DNA of 64,000 nt from Eleginops maclovinus (Eukaryota; Chordata; Actinopteri; Perciformes; Eleginopidae), in contig NC_086360.1 in assembly GCF_036324505.1 (NCBI RefSeq), forward strand, positions 16,460,293 through 16,524,292. The letters run 5' to 3'. Below the pieces are notes generated by a model, which saw nothing but the letters and a program-made list of their open reading frames with translations, was not told the origin of the DNA and ran no database searches. This document shows, in pieces, positions 1-56,200 of the stretch (within the stretch, counting starts at the first letter, position 1; the number at the start of each line of letters is the position of its first letter). Both the position numbers and the translations under genes were made by a program.

Positions 1-5
1 ACAGT

Positions 6-8794
<8,789 letters not shown>

Positions 8795-9521
8795 GCAGGC
8801 CCTTCCAGGTGTGTGTTTACACAGACGCGGAAAGGGCACTTACTGTCACACTGGCTCTGGTCCAGGATGCAAAATCTTTGGAAAAGGAGGTGGAACAGGA
8901 AGCATGATCACCACTTGGAAATCGCAGGATCACAAACTACGAGACCAGATGCACAGAACACGAGAGTCCGGGTCCCCCTTTGAAAAAATGTATTACAGGA
9001 TTAGGGTGGTTAACTCAAAGTGAAACTCATTAAAAACAATCCGTCCCACCCTGTTCTGGCGATCAGAGGAGTTGAGTCATTTTCATTTCAGACTAGTTTA
9101 AGGACTCTAAACCAGTTTCCTGTTCACATGCTCCAAAAGCCCTGGAGAAAAAGAAATGTAAGTTAAACTTGGTACTGTAGCTGCAGAAATATGCCAACAA
9201 GCTACTGACTAGTGAGTGGAATACTATATCAATGCTTTCTGTGAAAGCTAGCCTACCTGTAGATGAAGGTCCCATTGATAAAGCATTAGGCTTATTGCCT
9301 CATGACACCTCCTCTCTAAACACTGTCAACTCACTACTGCCTTTGTTACAATTGGATTGAACACGTCTGTCACTCTTGATTTGCCTGCTTTTGGTTGCAA
9401 TGACTGACACTGTGGCAGAAAAAAAGTGTATGTTGAGGCTTTAAAAGTTTTGTTTTGTAAGATTTTCAGACACTGAAGAAAAGGTACACCTGTTTTTTTT
9501 GTTATAATGGGATATGACATA
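8795..9521 (+). other. bmpr1b: bmpr1b 3' untranslated region (start), end not fixed
   Basis: Directly after the stop. The only polyadenylation-like hexamer before the Tc1 is the variant ATTAAA at 9029-9034. A canonical AATAAA lies at about 11315, beyond the Tc1. The transcript could therefore be short, or run through the transposon. Confidence 0.5.
9029..9034 (+). terminator. Candidate poly(A) signal ATTAAA for bmpr1b
   Basis: The second most common vertebrate hexamer, 235 bases after the stop. A T/G-rich downstream element is weak. A candidate only. Confidence 0.3.
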
Positions 9522-10966
9522 CAGTGGGGCAAAAAATTATTTAGTCAGCCACCAATTGTGCAAGTTCTCCCATTTAAAAAGATGAGAGAGGCCTGTCATT
9601 GTTATCATATGTATACCTCAACTATGAGAGACAGAATGAGAAAAATAAATCCAGAAAATCACATTGTAGGATTTTTAATGAATTTATTTTCAAATTATTG
9701 TGGAAAATAAGTATTTGGTCAATAACAAAAGTTCATCTCAATACTTTGTTATATACCCTTTGTTGGCAATGACAGAGGTCAAACGTTTTCTGTAAGTCTT
9801 CACAAGGTTTTCACACACTGTTGCTGGTATTTTGGCCCATTCCTCCATGCAGATCTCCTCTAAAGCAGTGATGTTTTGGGGCTGTCGCTGGGCAACACAG
9901 GACTTTCAACTCCCTCCAAAGATTTTCTATGGGGTTGAGATCTGGAGACTGGCTAGGCCACTCCAGGACCTTGAAATGCTTGTTACGAAGCCACTCCTTC
10001 GTTGCCCTGGCGGTGTGTTTGGGATCATTGTCATGCTGAAAGACCCAGCCACGCTTCATCTTCAGTGCCCTTGCTGATGGAAGGAGGTTTTCACTCAAAA
10101 TCTCACGATACATGGCCCCATTCATTCTTTCCTTTACACGGATCAGTCGTCCTGGTCCCTTTGCAGAAAAACAGCCCCAAAGCATGATGATTCCACCCCC
10201 ATGCTTCACAGTAGGTATGGTGTTCTTTGGATGCAACTCTGCATTCTTTCTCCTCCAAACACGACGAGTTGAGTTTTTACCAAAAAGTTCTATTTTGGTT
10301 TCATCTGACCATATGACATTCTCCCAATCCTCTTCTGGATCATCCAAATGCCCTCTAGCAAACTTCAGACGGGCCTGGACATGTACTGGCTTAAGCAGGG
10401 GGACACGTCTGGAACTGCAGGATTTAAGTCCCTGGCGGCGTAGTGTGTTACTGATGGTAGCCTCTGTTACTTTGGTCCCAGCTCTCTGCAGGTCATTCAC
10501 TAGGTCCCCCCGTGTGGTTCTGGGATTCAGTTTTCCCAGCCTGGTGCAGGTCTACAATTTTGTCTCTGGTCTCCTTTGGCAGCTCTTTGGTCTTGGCCAT
10601 AGTGGAGTTTGGAGTATGACTGTTTGAGGTTGTGGACAGGTGTCTTTTATACTGATAACGACTTAAAAAAGGTGCCATTAATACAGGTAACGAGTGGAGG
10701 ACAGAGGAGCCTCTTAAAGAAGAAGTTACAGGTCTGTGAGAGCCAGAAATCTTGCTTGTTTGTAGGTGACCAAATACTTATTTTACCGAGGAATTGACCA
10801 ATTAATTCATTAAAAATCCTACAATGTGATTTCCTGGATTGTTTTTTCTCATTCTGTCTCTCATAGTTGAGGTATACCTATGATAAAAATTACAGGCCTC
10901 TCTCATCTTTTTAAATGGAAGAACTTGCACAATTGGTGGCTGACTAAATACTTTTTTGCCCCACTG
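9522..10966 (-). mobile_element. Tc1/mariner transposon, copy 2 (same family as 790-2373)
   Basis: 1445 bp with TA on both sides (9520-9521 and 10967-10968) and the same cagtggggcaaaa terminal repeats and IR/DR layout as copy 1. Relative to copy 1 it has a 161-bp deletion, a 21-bp segment that copy 1 lacks, and one extra base. 161-21-1 equals the 139-bp length difference, so there is no other net indel. Same orientation as copy 1. Confidence 0.95.
9738..10600 (-). pseudogene. Tc1 transposase pseudogene (161-bp deletion, frameshift)
   Basis: Starts MAKTKELPKETRDK at 10600. A 161-bp deletion near 10528, with GATT at both breakpoints in copy 1, removes about 54 codons of the DNA-binding region and shifts frame. 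The catalytic block is retained ([24 protein letters not shown]). A one-base insertion after RELKV (near 9898) scrambles the C-terminus. It cannot make an active enzyme. Confidence 0.92.
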
Positions 10967-12515
10967 TATGCAACAGCATGTTTTCATGTAAAACTCAAAC
11001 TGTTCTTTGTGAAGTTGATATTTCCAAATTAATTCTGTATAGAGGCTCTACACACCTGTGTTTCCTTGCCCTGTTTTTAGGAAAGGGGGCTTTGCAGTAA
11101 TAATACCAATGAAGCAAAACGTTGCCACCCATAGGTCCGCAGCAATTTCAGAAAGGAAGGTCTGCCAAGGCAATCAGAAATTGTTGTACACTCACTGTAT
11201 TGATGACTTCTCTGATGTAGTGATCTATTATAAATGTGTGGGATTGTGCCGGTGTTAGTTTAGGGGTTCCACAAGTTGTTTGCACAGCGGACTTTTTTCA
11301 TTCAGAAACTCCCAATAAAATCTAGTAGAATGATGGTGGGTGGATATGTACTGTATGTGTTAGTCAGCCGGACCAGGCGCCCACACTAAAGATATAACAC
11401 ACACAGTATTGTTGAAAAAGCGACTGGTCCGAGAAAACATCCCCTATCATACCCAAAGCAACACTTTTACCCAGTAAACATCGAAAGGATCTTTCTTTCT
11501 GACCACCAGGCTGAATCATACATTAAAGTATATGTTGAGCTGATTCACCATAATAAACCATTTGCAGCTGACACACTGAAATCAAATGGCAGTTGAGTCA
11601 TTACAATTTCAATCATCTGTGTTTTTTCAGGGGAAATTCTCCACTGATTCAAATTCTCACATGGTAGCAGTCAAGTATTAGGAAGCTTAAACAGCCTTAC
11701 CGCCTTAGTATGAAATGTTTCTCAAGGTAAATGTGGACAGCTTTCATCATCACAGTAAGCACAATGTTAGGTTGTCTGCTACCACATCCAATCATTGTAA
11801 GTCTTTTTAGTCCACTTGTAAAATCCATGATAAACTTTCCTTCAGGTCAATGAGTAGTCTTTTTGTTTTTATAAATCTGCCAACTAAAATTGTGGGATTC
11901 TTTGTTATTGTCCAGGTTCTGGCAGATGTGTTGTGTTATACATGCCCTCGCTTTCCTCTTTGGATGTTGTGCCTTATTTAATATGTACCTACTGTAGTTG
12001 TCTGTGAGAGAAAGTGGTGTTTCTAATTCAGTAAAAGGCTGAACATTCCCCCAATAAAGTGTTTCACTCATGGACATGGCTGATTCACAGTTTGTGGTGG
12101 CTGGATGAGGAGCATACTAACTAGTCTCCCAGGTGCCTCTTACTGTTAAGGCAAGCTCTCCATATTTCCTTGTTTAAAGAAAAGTGCATGCCTCATTGCA
12201 ACACAGTGGAGCTGCTGAGCACACAGCATGTTAAACAGCTACACCATAAGCATTTTTTTGTTTCCATTGCTTCGTCTACATGCTGCTTTATCCAAATACT
12301 CTTTGAGTTTGGCAACTGGTAATAGTAACACAGAAAGGTAAAAATCAAAGCATTGCAAATGACATGTATCTATAATCATCATGGACTATTGCTTTTGGAA
12401 CCTTGCAGTACACACCTCAATACAACATGAAAGCATTCAACTATTTCGTAAAACATTTCTGTAAAAATAAGCCACCATAGGCACAACATATTATCAGCGT
12501 TGCTTATAAATATAA
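10967..12515. other. Intergenic sequence between bmpr1b and unc5c
   Basis: AT-rich with no convincing coding exon. AATAAA-type hexamers on the plus strand at about 11315 and 12053 could end long bmpr1b transcripts. No transposon ends seen. Confidence 0.5.
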
Positions 12516-12521
12516 TTTATT
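12516..12521 (-). terminator. Candidate distal poly(A) signal for unc5c
   Basis: AATAAA on the minus strand, 3.5 kb after the stop codon, in an AT-rich setting. Confidence 0.3.
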
Positions 12522-14758
12522 AATTGTCTTAAAAATTCTTTCTTACACTTTGTACAGAAAACAATTAGAGGAGATAGAGAGGCGAGCATACAACAAGATT
12601 GAGCAAGATTCATGAAGCGTGCCAGAATTAGCAAAAATGGACCAACACTACCCCGCAATAATCAAAACACCCCTTATAGTAAAATAAAAATGCACTTACA
12701 AGCACAGCTCTAGTTATAGACTTCTATCATGATAACCAATGCCAAATTTGCATAGTAGACACTGCTTTTACAAAAAAGGAAAGAAACTTAAATAAAAACT
12801 TGAAAACATACAAACTAAAATCTAACTGTCCTGCTATTCTTTTGTATTCTCAAATTTGCCAAATATAGCTGACAGTACACAACTGTACATATTGTGGATA
12901 CAAAATATTTTGTACATACTTTGATATCTTAACACTACTTTTTTAAATTTCCACATCACGAAGGATCACTTTCTTGAGGCCCAACGTATGCGTTCCTCTT
13001 GAAACCCCCACCCTTAGTCTACTCCATTAACAAACAGTCTGACCTGCTGTATACCGTAGACTTAGAACATGGCGAGGATCAGATTATGGGCCAAGTTACA
13101 CAGTAACACGTTTCTTACATCTCCTGACCAATCGTCGCCTTGCACACGTTAATCAGCATGTATTCTGCATTTGAGTAACTAAGCGATGTTGATGATCAAA
13201 CAGAGATACTGTCATGACTTTTGAGTGCATATTTTCTTCTGAAATAAACTTAATGTTTAGGCTTTTATCCTCAAAACTAACGTAACTCTTCCCTTTGTTT
13301 CCTGACATCAGCAGTTACATTTGGAAACATAATAAAACATCCACTCCATCATTTAACGGTCTAATTTGGATGATAAGGCTATCCAAAATTAAAAGACTCA
13401 TCAATTTGAGGCCTGCATGTCTTCGAGGTTGTACACCAATACAAGAGGTCAGATTTTTTACAAGCATATTTAAAAAGAAATGTTGTGTAAAATCAATATC
13501 TTAAGGTTTCTTCCTGCGTGGACAGCAACCAGAAAAAATACACCATGAAAAGGTAAATATCTGACCTTTTGTACTGGTATTTACTCAGCCTTTGCCCACT
13601 TTTCTTTAACATATCCTCCTCAGTATCTCCTCTACATACCTGATGTTCAGTTTCATATGGCGTCTCTCCATAATTCAGAGCAGATTCATAGATTTTACCT
13701 GTATTCCCTTTGAACTGAATTTTCATGTTGTCCTTAACATGGTCAATGTGGTTCGTGTCCCCAGGGGCATAAGAAATCTACTTAAAAGCCACTAAAAATA
13801 AGGCAGTTTTTTTTTTTTCTTCAGACACTGCTGACCCAAGTCTATGCACACATTAAAACGCCAGCCTATCCTCACAACGTTGTTATGCAAAACACAAAAT
13901 TACACTTTATATTACATACAGTCGGCCCCTTTAGTTGGTATCTTGATTTTAAGCTCTAATTTGCAACTTTTTCAACGAAAACACCATGAGCTGGAATGTT
14001 AGTTGCTGCAGAACATTATTTTAGATAAAGGGCAACTAACTGATATGTTACAGATTTCATCCCCCCATACAGTTCACACCCATAAAAACATTAAAATGGC
14101 AAAAATATAAGAAATAACAATGTCAATGTAAGTCAAATAATAATGACAGAGGAACAAAATAATATTATGGTAATAAAGGTAATTAGAATGAACATGATAC
14201 TCATGTATTTACACGTTTCAAACGATCAAAAATGTAAATGCTGTTATTCTTCCAAATCCACTGGAGGGTGCTAGTGACCATGATCAGCTCACAAGTGAAT
14301 CAACACAATGTACCCTGAAGGCAGACAACACAACTGACATCCTGTGATGATGAGATGCCCGAAGATATGACAGAAATATATGTTATATATATTTTAGTAA
14401 ATAAAAAAAGGATTTATGAAAATCAGTATATTGTGTATCTTTTGCGATTATGAATATCAACTGTATCACATAATACTATGGTAGTTTCTATACAAGTGTA
14501 TTTTAATACACTTTGAGTTTCATCCCTTTTAGCCCTCTCTCAGTTCTCTCTTAGTTGGACCCTGTCCAGAAACAAGCCTGACAGTCTTTCAGAGAGACTT
14601 CTGGAACTGAGGTTGTGGTTAACCAAATGTGGTAGCCATGGCTGGAATTCCCAAGCCTGCAGCTTTTCTGCATCTGCACTACAGCTTCGTTCAGACAACT
14701 CCTCTTTGGGGCAAAAGGGAGCAGCAGCCACACTTTAGAAAACTAGTAAACGCTTGGT

Positions 14759-14764
14759 TTTATT
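14759..14764 (-). terminator. Candidate proximal poly(A) signal for unc5c
   Basis: AATAAA on the minus strand, 1.26 kb after the stop codon. Confidence 0.35.
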
Positions 14765-16022
14765 TAAGGGATGCATGTCGCTAGAAGATCACTCCTGCAC
14801 TCATGCTCATAGTGAAACTTCAAAAGTAAGTAAGAAACCTTTTTGCTGTCTCATTCACATAAAGATTATAAAATACTGTACTTTTCATAAAGTCTGCATC
14901 TTTGTCCTCTTTATCTGTTTATCATAAGTGTGATATTAACTATGCCTCAAGAAAGACAGTTTCACAAGTCTGAGACAACCATCCACTGCGGAAAACGAAC
15001 AACTAAAAAGAAGTTGTTGCGTGCATCCATCTGGAGTGTAATCATCTTTGTATTGCCTTTAATAAAAAAGTACAATTTAAATGCAAGTGGACAGCAAGTA
15101 AACTTACCTGGACTTATGTCATCTAGACTTCCTGTTACTTGGAAGATTTAATATCTTCCATGCATTTGGAGGAAAGCCTCACACTGGATACCTAATGTAT
15201 AACTTATTATGTCAGCCAACAATGGAGAAACCTGAAGTGTCGTGCTTGTTTCTGGTAAGGACCATTTGATTGAGAGTCACTGGGTAATAAATTCTGTCAG
15301 ATGGAAATGATCCACACATATGGACAGCAGAATACATCTAGCGTTCCCTAGGAAACGATATAAAGACAACAAACTGTACTGGCGAGACATGTACAGACAA
15401 GGCTCACAGGTGAGGGATCACTTCATTTTCTCCCCTCTCATTATCTGTTTTCCATCCTGTTGGTACAGAAGATCACCTGCGGCCATCATTTCATGTTTAC
15501 GTCCTCCCTCCCTTTTGTAATCAGTTTAGCATCTCCATGTGTTTACTGTTATCTAACTGAAGAGTCTCCTCTCAGACTCACTCCTCTTTTTCCTCACTCT
15601 ACCTTCACCCACTCTTTTGTAATTAGTTTAGCTTCCCTCCTTTTATGATTCTGTTCCATTCCTATAGAATGGCTATAGGCTTCAAGGTCAGTGCCTCCAC
15701 TGCCTCTTTTCTCTGCTTCTCTTTGTTCACTATAAAGTAACAGCAAGAAAACAACTAGTGTTACACCAGACAAGATCTTTTTTTCAGGTGTGTGTATGTT
15801 TTGTTTGTTCCTGATATACTTCGTTTTTTGTTGGGTTATATCTCCCCTCGGTCACACACAACACTCCAACGCTGGTCATATAAACACACAGATACACACA
15901 GTCTTCAGCACCAGCTTGAACATTTATCCTCATTGTTGCCCACCGCTGCAGCATCGACCGTGGGGAATCACGTGTAATCGTCTTCAGAGTTCTGTCGTTC
16001 TCAAGGTAACCACGTTGCTCCT

Positions 16023-49263
<33,241 letters not shown>

Positions 49264-52074
49264 TCAGGAGAAGAGTTAAAAGATCCTCTACAACCTTAAA
49301 ATCAAAGAGAAAAGATCAGACAAATGTAAATGAATAAACAGTCATTTTTGTTAATGTGTAATAAAAATATTGAGCTTAGGATCTTATGGTGGAAAATCTA
49401 TTTCTGCTCAAGTCAGACTGGATTAAAATGTGTTTTTTTTGCCACCATATTAGATATTGTCAGCTAAAATAAAAGTATGCAATCATGCTTTTCACAACTG
49501 AGTAAACAAAGTGGTCTTGAAAGTGGTATTTATCTTAAAAGTCTAAAATCAAGTTGAAGGGATTTTGTATAATCGTGTTTGTCCAATGTTACTAGGTTTG
49601 AAATAAGAGGGACAATGAAAGACCTTATAATAGGATGCTGGTGTAATCTTTTTTTCAAATGTTCCCAACAAAAAAGCTTTGAGGAGGTGTCAGAAATGAA
49701 AATCTAAGCCAATAAATTAAATGTGAAAGAAAAGAAACGCAAAGGCATTCTTGTTAATCCTGCAGGTAACATAGAAGATGCTAAAACAAATTGGTAAAAT
49801 TATTTAAATGTATAGTATGTTTTAGAATAAAGCTTATAAACACACTTTTAGGGTAGAATGTTAAAACACTACTAATATCAATATTGAATAATGACATGTT
49901 TTCCAACCGGACAAGGTTGCTTTATCAAGTCACAGAAACATACATTTGTAACAGCAAAGACCCACATATCATGGTCTGTTCACAATATTGGTGGCAGTGC
50001 AGAAAAGGAGGGAAATGTCCTGAACATATGCTTTCGCAAGGGCAGGACAGCGGGAAACTATCCTATTTACGAGCCTAATCACATTTCCTGAGTGCTGTAT
50101 TTACTGGTCCAAAGCCTCATAAACTCAGCCTGTCCAAGCTTTATGGCAAGCACATAAATGTCCGAGCCACGTTGTTTGATTCACGTTGTTTAATTTCCTC
50201 CTCCCTTCACATTAGGAAATGGGATTCTCAGATGCAGAAAAGAGGAGATTCAGTGTTATTCTTCAGCTTACTGCCTGCTCAGCCTCGGCTGTCAGTCTTC
50301 TTTCAGTTATTCTACCTGCTTCCCTCTCTGATCTTTAGAGATTTGGCAGTGCTCTTGTGGCCATGGGGCTCACTGTAGCCTTGAATTCTTAATCTTAAGT
50401 GAGATGCTGTGTGACCTTTTAGCTTCTATTATAAAGGAAAGGTTATACTGGAGAGAAAAAAAGACAAACAAACACACATATATATAGAGTTCAGCGCAAA
50501 TGCTCAGGCAACGAGTTCATGCTTGAAATGTACGAGTGAAAAAAAGTGTAGGCGCTAAGCAAATACAAATACAATGTGTGTTATACAGACTTTTATTCAT
50601 CCATGCTCAGAATAGTAGAATAAGCTGTGGTCAAAGAGAAACATAAAGCTGCTCTTTTGAGATATAATGTCACTGGTTAAACTACATAATCATAGAAACC
50701 TTACACACTCAAGATGATACAACTTAACTCCATATCTTCAGCAGAACACTTTTGAGTTGAAATCGCAAAATAATTTGCAACAATATTCAAATACCAATTA
50801 CAATAATTTCAATTATTTAAACAAACACCACATATTGTTGCCGTGGATGTTAAATATTCTTCATCTCTTTATGGTATTTACTGCTTGGTGATATAAATGC
50901 TTGGTTTGTAGAAATGTTGCATCCACAATGTGAATGATTAAGTTGACACCAACCTCTTAATAACAGAGACAACACAACATTGCTTCCATAAGTAGATTGT
51001 TTCAGGAAAAACTATGACCGGCAGTTTTCCAATTGACTTCAAAAGTGTACAGTCATTCGAGAGTGTCTCCACTCTGACACAAATATGCCTCTCATTGATC
51101 AAAGCACTGTCATAAAATATCTGTAGCTGGCGGTAAACCTGCAACCCATGGGACATGGAATAATGGAAGCTGAACAAAAGTTAAAATGGACAAAAAATAA
51201 AACCCCATCCCAAGTGAAATCTTACTTTAAGCTACCTCATGAACACAGAAGGACTGCAAATGTATCCTGACTTCATGTATCTGTTCCTGTGCAAGCTGGT
51301 TAAATTGGAGTAAATGGTTCATATCATATTTAATTCAATGCTTTCTCTTCACTAGCTTTGCATTGCCAGCGCCAGTTGGGAATAGCTACAACTTTCCTAC
51401 ATTACATTTCCAAAAGTTCTCTGTTGTGGTGATCTGGGGACTGCATACAATATTTGAACACACAGTGCAAGTCAATGTAATGCCCCTGCATTCTACCAAA
51501 CATGTATGTTATAGCCCATCACGCTGCTGGGAAATTTGATTTGAATAAAGGCAAGACTTAAGGCCATGACTAAAAAGGTACACCATGACACAGCTTAGAC
51601 ACTTATTCTGTTAAAAAAGCAAATGTAAATCTAAAGTGTCTCAAAGTAAATCCACACTATACAACTGGGTATAAGGTTTGTTGACATGCTATGCCACGTT
51701 TGCTTCTATACCACTATTGCTGTAACAATGTAAATTTAGGACTAATTAAGGATTTCTGATTCTGATCACTCTCAAGCCTCTTCAAACATGTATAATAATA
51801 CTCAGAATTCAATTTTCGAACTACTATAAAAGAACATGTTAAAACTATGCTGTCCATATATTGAACCATTTACTTTGCTTCTTTGTTTCTTAGTTAACAC
51901 TGTTTATAAACTACTGTCAGTCAACAAAATCCATGAGCACAAACTTGTCTGCTTCCTTTAAAAAAAAGCAACTCAAGTCCACTTTTAATTAACCTGGGGG
52001 ACCTCTGTTTTATGAATTGCTTACCCACCTTTTACTGCAGAGGTAAAACAAGTGCAGAAAAGAAAATTGAAAGT

Positions 52075-52225
<151 letters not shown>

Positions 52226-52697
52226 TGTGTTAAGGCTACAATTTTACAAATGATATGATGAAGTAATCCAAACAATACATTAAAAGTATTCCATTAAAGG
52301 AAGAACACATACTATGATTTAATCAAAAAGGACTTCCATTGTAGGGATTATGCATTAATGTAATCCGTTGTTCATGTAATCAATTCATGAATCATTCTAG
52401 CTTGTACCGTGAGTGATTGTTACAAATATCATTACAACATGACATTCTCTCTGAGATGTAGGATTAGATAATTTCCCAGCAAAATACTTATACTGATACC
52501 AGCCTATGATGGCAGCTGACATTAGTAGTAGTTATGTGACGATGTAATGAAAATAGCCGCAGTCTTTGATGATGCCTGAAGGTGGGAGCTTGTGAGACTG
52601 ATGTGTGCTCTGCTGGGCTCAGACAAAGGGACCACATGTGGTGGCTATACTACCACTGCCACCGCATCATTAGCCACAGCTGGTGTAAAATAGAGAA

Positions 52698-52870
<173 letters not shown>

Positions 52871-54013
52871 CAAAGGGTGGCTGATCGGATCAAGCCAACC
52901 TCAGGGGAGAATGTGTATTTGTTATCTTAACTCTTGCCCCTGCATCACCTCTGTCTCCACAACACACACACACCGATGCTTCAAAAGCTTGCATTATGTA
53001 ATCACACACGGCAGCTTTGACACACTAACAAATGCACAAACAATGCTATTGTCCTCTTTTTAAACTGTAACAAGATTTAAAAAGGTTCAAGAAGAGTCCA
53101 ATCTTTTTTTCCCTTTAGACAATGAAATCAAATGGCTTTCTTTTCAAAGGGATAAAGGCTTTGTCTGATCAATTACACACCCCTTTGTTCATGTTTTGTT
53201 TCGGCTTGACCCAATGACTGAAACATTCATTTGCCTACAGGTATATTTCAAATCTTGTGCTCCTGAATACTAGATGAAAGCAGATTTGTCTTTCCTTAGT
53301 TCTTCATAATGTACGTGTTTGTAGTGTTTGAAAGCTGAAATTGATATAAATGTGTATTGACATGTGATACATTCTAATAAATACTTCCATTTGTGTTCTT
53401 ACTCACAACTTAAGTACACAAGTCCTATTTTGTGTTGTTCAGTATCAAAACAGTACAAAAGTGTAATGAATTGCTCTATCTATTGAGATATGCATCTTTC
53501 TTTGGCAGTGGAACAGAGGCTTGGTCTCATGCTGTGCAAGATAAAAGTAGGCCAAGATATAGAGAGATATACTCCCTTTTGTTGCTCTGGAGAGCAGCAA
53601 AAAATGTTTTGAAAAGCAAAGCTTTGCTGCATATCTGCAACTGAGAGCGGGAACATCATAGTCACACTGTGTCATAAAGACAAACACTGTGTAAATCTTG
53701 CAAAAGCAAAACAAATGGCAGACCACAGAGCAAGAAGTAAGATAACAAAGCAAAGAATATCTATGACAAATGCTAAAATATGACATGCTTTGTAAAGCCA
53801 CTACAAAGGGTCTCATATGGGAGTTGATAACAGCACATAGACACAGGGTCTTTGGATATAATCTGCCACTGAATCATAACATTAATTTTTCAAAGTAGCA
53901 GCAGGCGCAAACACACAGTGACACAATAAGGGTATGACAAAACACAAAATAGAGCAGTTACAATAATATCGGATTCTGCAATCAAAGACAGATGGGGAAA
54001 TCAAGCAGGACTA

Positions 54014-54053
54014 TGTATGTGTGTGTGTGTGTGTGTGTTTGTGTGTGTGTGTG
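54014..54053 (+). repeat. Short (GT)n run
   Basis: About 40 bp of GT with one TT interruption. Confidence 0.9.
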
Positions 54054-54842
54054 CCTGCCATTAATCACTGATGTGTTAGTATGATAATCCTCTTGATTAG
54101 CTATAGTATCTGAAACCCTTTAGGACCACAGATGAGTAGGTAAAAGAGCTGCCAAAGTGATTACTCTACCTATATGTGGGCGTGGAGAGAATATGCATAT
54201 GTGCGACCATGTATTAATAATCCCAACCCCCCAACCTCCACCGCCCACTCCAGCAAGCTCTGCCACCTCATATCATGGCCAGCTGAGACTAAGGGAAATT
54301 AAAACAGATAAGGCCACAGAGTTATCTTTTTCTCAACTGATCAAACTCTTTTAACTTGTGCAGCGCAAGTAAAGAGGGAAAACACACCACCATGTCAAAT
54401 CGACTTAGCACATCTTTGTCTGAATCACACTGAGGCTGTGCCAAAAGAGAAAATAAACCAATGCAACCCTGATTTATAGAAACTATATTGATATAATTAC
54501 ATATTTATTTAGCCAAGCTTGTATAAGGTAAACAGAATTTCTGGCAATATTTTGTGTAGTCTTTAAAATGCACGTGCATAGCTTTGTAGAGACCTTTACA
54601 TGCATCTTTGGAGAAGCTTGATACCACCTTAAACAATGTCCTTCCCCAATCATGACTCCCTCCTATACACACCCCCTCTCCACCAGCACACACACTCAGA
54701 TATACGCACATCCACACTGCCAAATGTGCAACACTACTAGCTCGGACTGTCATCTAGAGAGCCATCCCAGTAATTGGCATGCTTGTTTCCATTATCAAAA
54801 ACTCACACATGCACGTGTGCTCACAGAGACATATTGATAAAG

Positions 54843-55021
<179 letters not shown>

Positions 55022-56200
55022 AAACTGCAATATGCCAACCCAGTTCTCAAGAGCCTGCTCAGTTCACTCAGCAGAAAAGGAACAAAGAAAGAGATAAACA
55101 AGAAAGGAGGGAAGCAAAAACAACACACGAAAGACAGTGAGGTAAGAGAGGGTCAGAGGAAGATGAAGAGGTTGAAGGGATGCAGGTACTAAGAAAAACA
55201 CAACTGTGGAGTGACAGTAGGCTGGAAAAACATAGAGCGGGAGAACATATTGAGAAGCAAAGGCAGAAAGCGGGAGGATGAGAGATGAGGGTTGGCAGAA
55301 AAGACCATCCATCTTTCTCTTCTGCTGCCATCAGCTTTCTTGACACAAACACAGACAATTGGCTATAACTGTCTGTGTGTGTTCGTCAAAGGATGATACC
55401 AACATATGCCACACACACAAGCCCACGTGTGCACACACATCTCCCGCTTCCTGATGTGTAGCTAAGTAGAATAGTAATCAAGCTATTCATTAGTGCAGTA
55501 ACAAAGGCCATTACTGGCTAATCAACAATCTTCAAACTCAATCGAGGAAAGCTAATAGAAATGTAATCCAACAGTGCACATGAATATGGTGAAGACTGTG
55601 TGTGTGCATCGATAGTAGACACAATAATTAACTCATTATGATGAGATGAACAAAAAGTCTTCGTTGTTTCAAGCAATTACAGTAGAGTTACCATCATTGT
55701 GTGAAAAAACTATTTTATTCTAAATTGCTTCCCTCTGCATCAAATAAATGTAGCACTTACACGGAAATCTAACTCTAAATGTACCAAATAAAACCACCAT
55801 GACACACCAGGAAGTGTTTATTTTATTCCTCAATCATGGGGGTCACAAAAGAGCCGACAACAGAGACTGTGGTGAAATACTGGACCCTGCTGTATCAACA
55901 CTGAAGAATGTGGCCGCCAAATTCCATTTATATGATAGAGATACATTTCCATCCATACATAGAGTATACAGTAACAGGGACCATCTTACATTGAGCTTAT
56001 ACAGACTATACTGTAAATATAACCCTGCTAGATTTGCTTTCACACAACACTGATCTGTTCTTCCTGCACATCTGTTTTCACATTATAGCCAATTCTACTT
56101 GATGAAGTAAACAATCACTTTTAGACGTTTTCTAACATTATCACTGAAGTACTGTAATTTGCAAGTGCAAAGTGGCAACCATTCATCTGGTTTGTGTGTG

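Larger units (their letters stand above)
12516..16022 (-). other. unc5c: Probable unc5c 3' untranslated region
   Basis: Directly downstream of the unc5c stop on the minus strand. Minus-strand AATAAA hexamers occur at 14759-14764 and 12516-12521. AT-rich, with scattered TGTA-type motifs and no other gene. Mammalian UNC5C also has a multi-kilobase 3' untranslated region. Extent is inferred. Confidence 0.45.

Noticed and set aside
15320..15410. Open frame ending at a cag|gtgagg donor-like site in the intergenic region
   Set aside because: A single donor-like match with no partner exon, no domain, and a position in the probable antisense unc5c 3' untranslated region.
15505..15645. Repeated tttgtaatcagtttagc-like segment about 100 bp apart
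   Set aside because: Only about 20 bases match, imperfectly. Too short to call a duplication or element.
55799..56053. 84-codon plus-strand open frame
   Set aside because: No family resemblance and no splice-site or promoter support. It lies in the open-ended unc5c intron.
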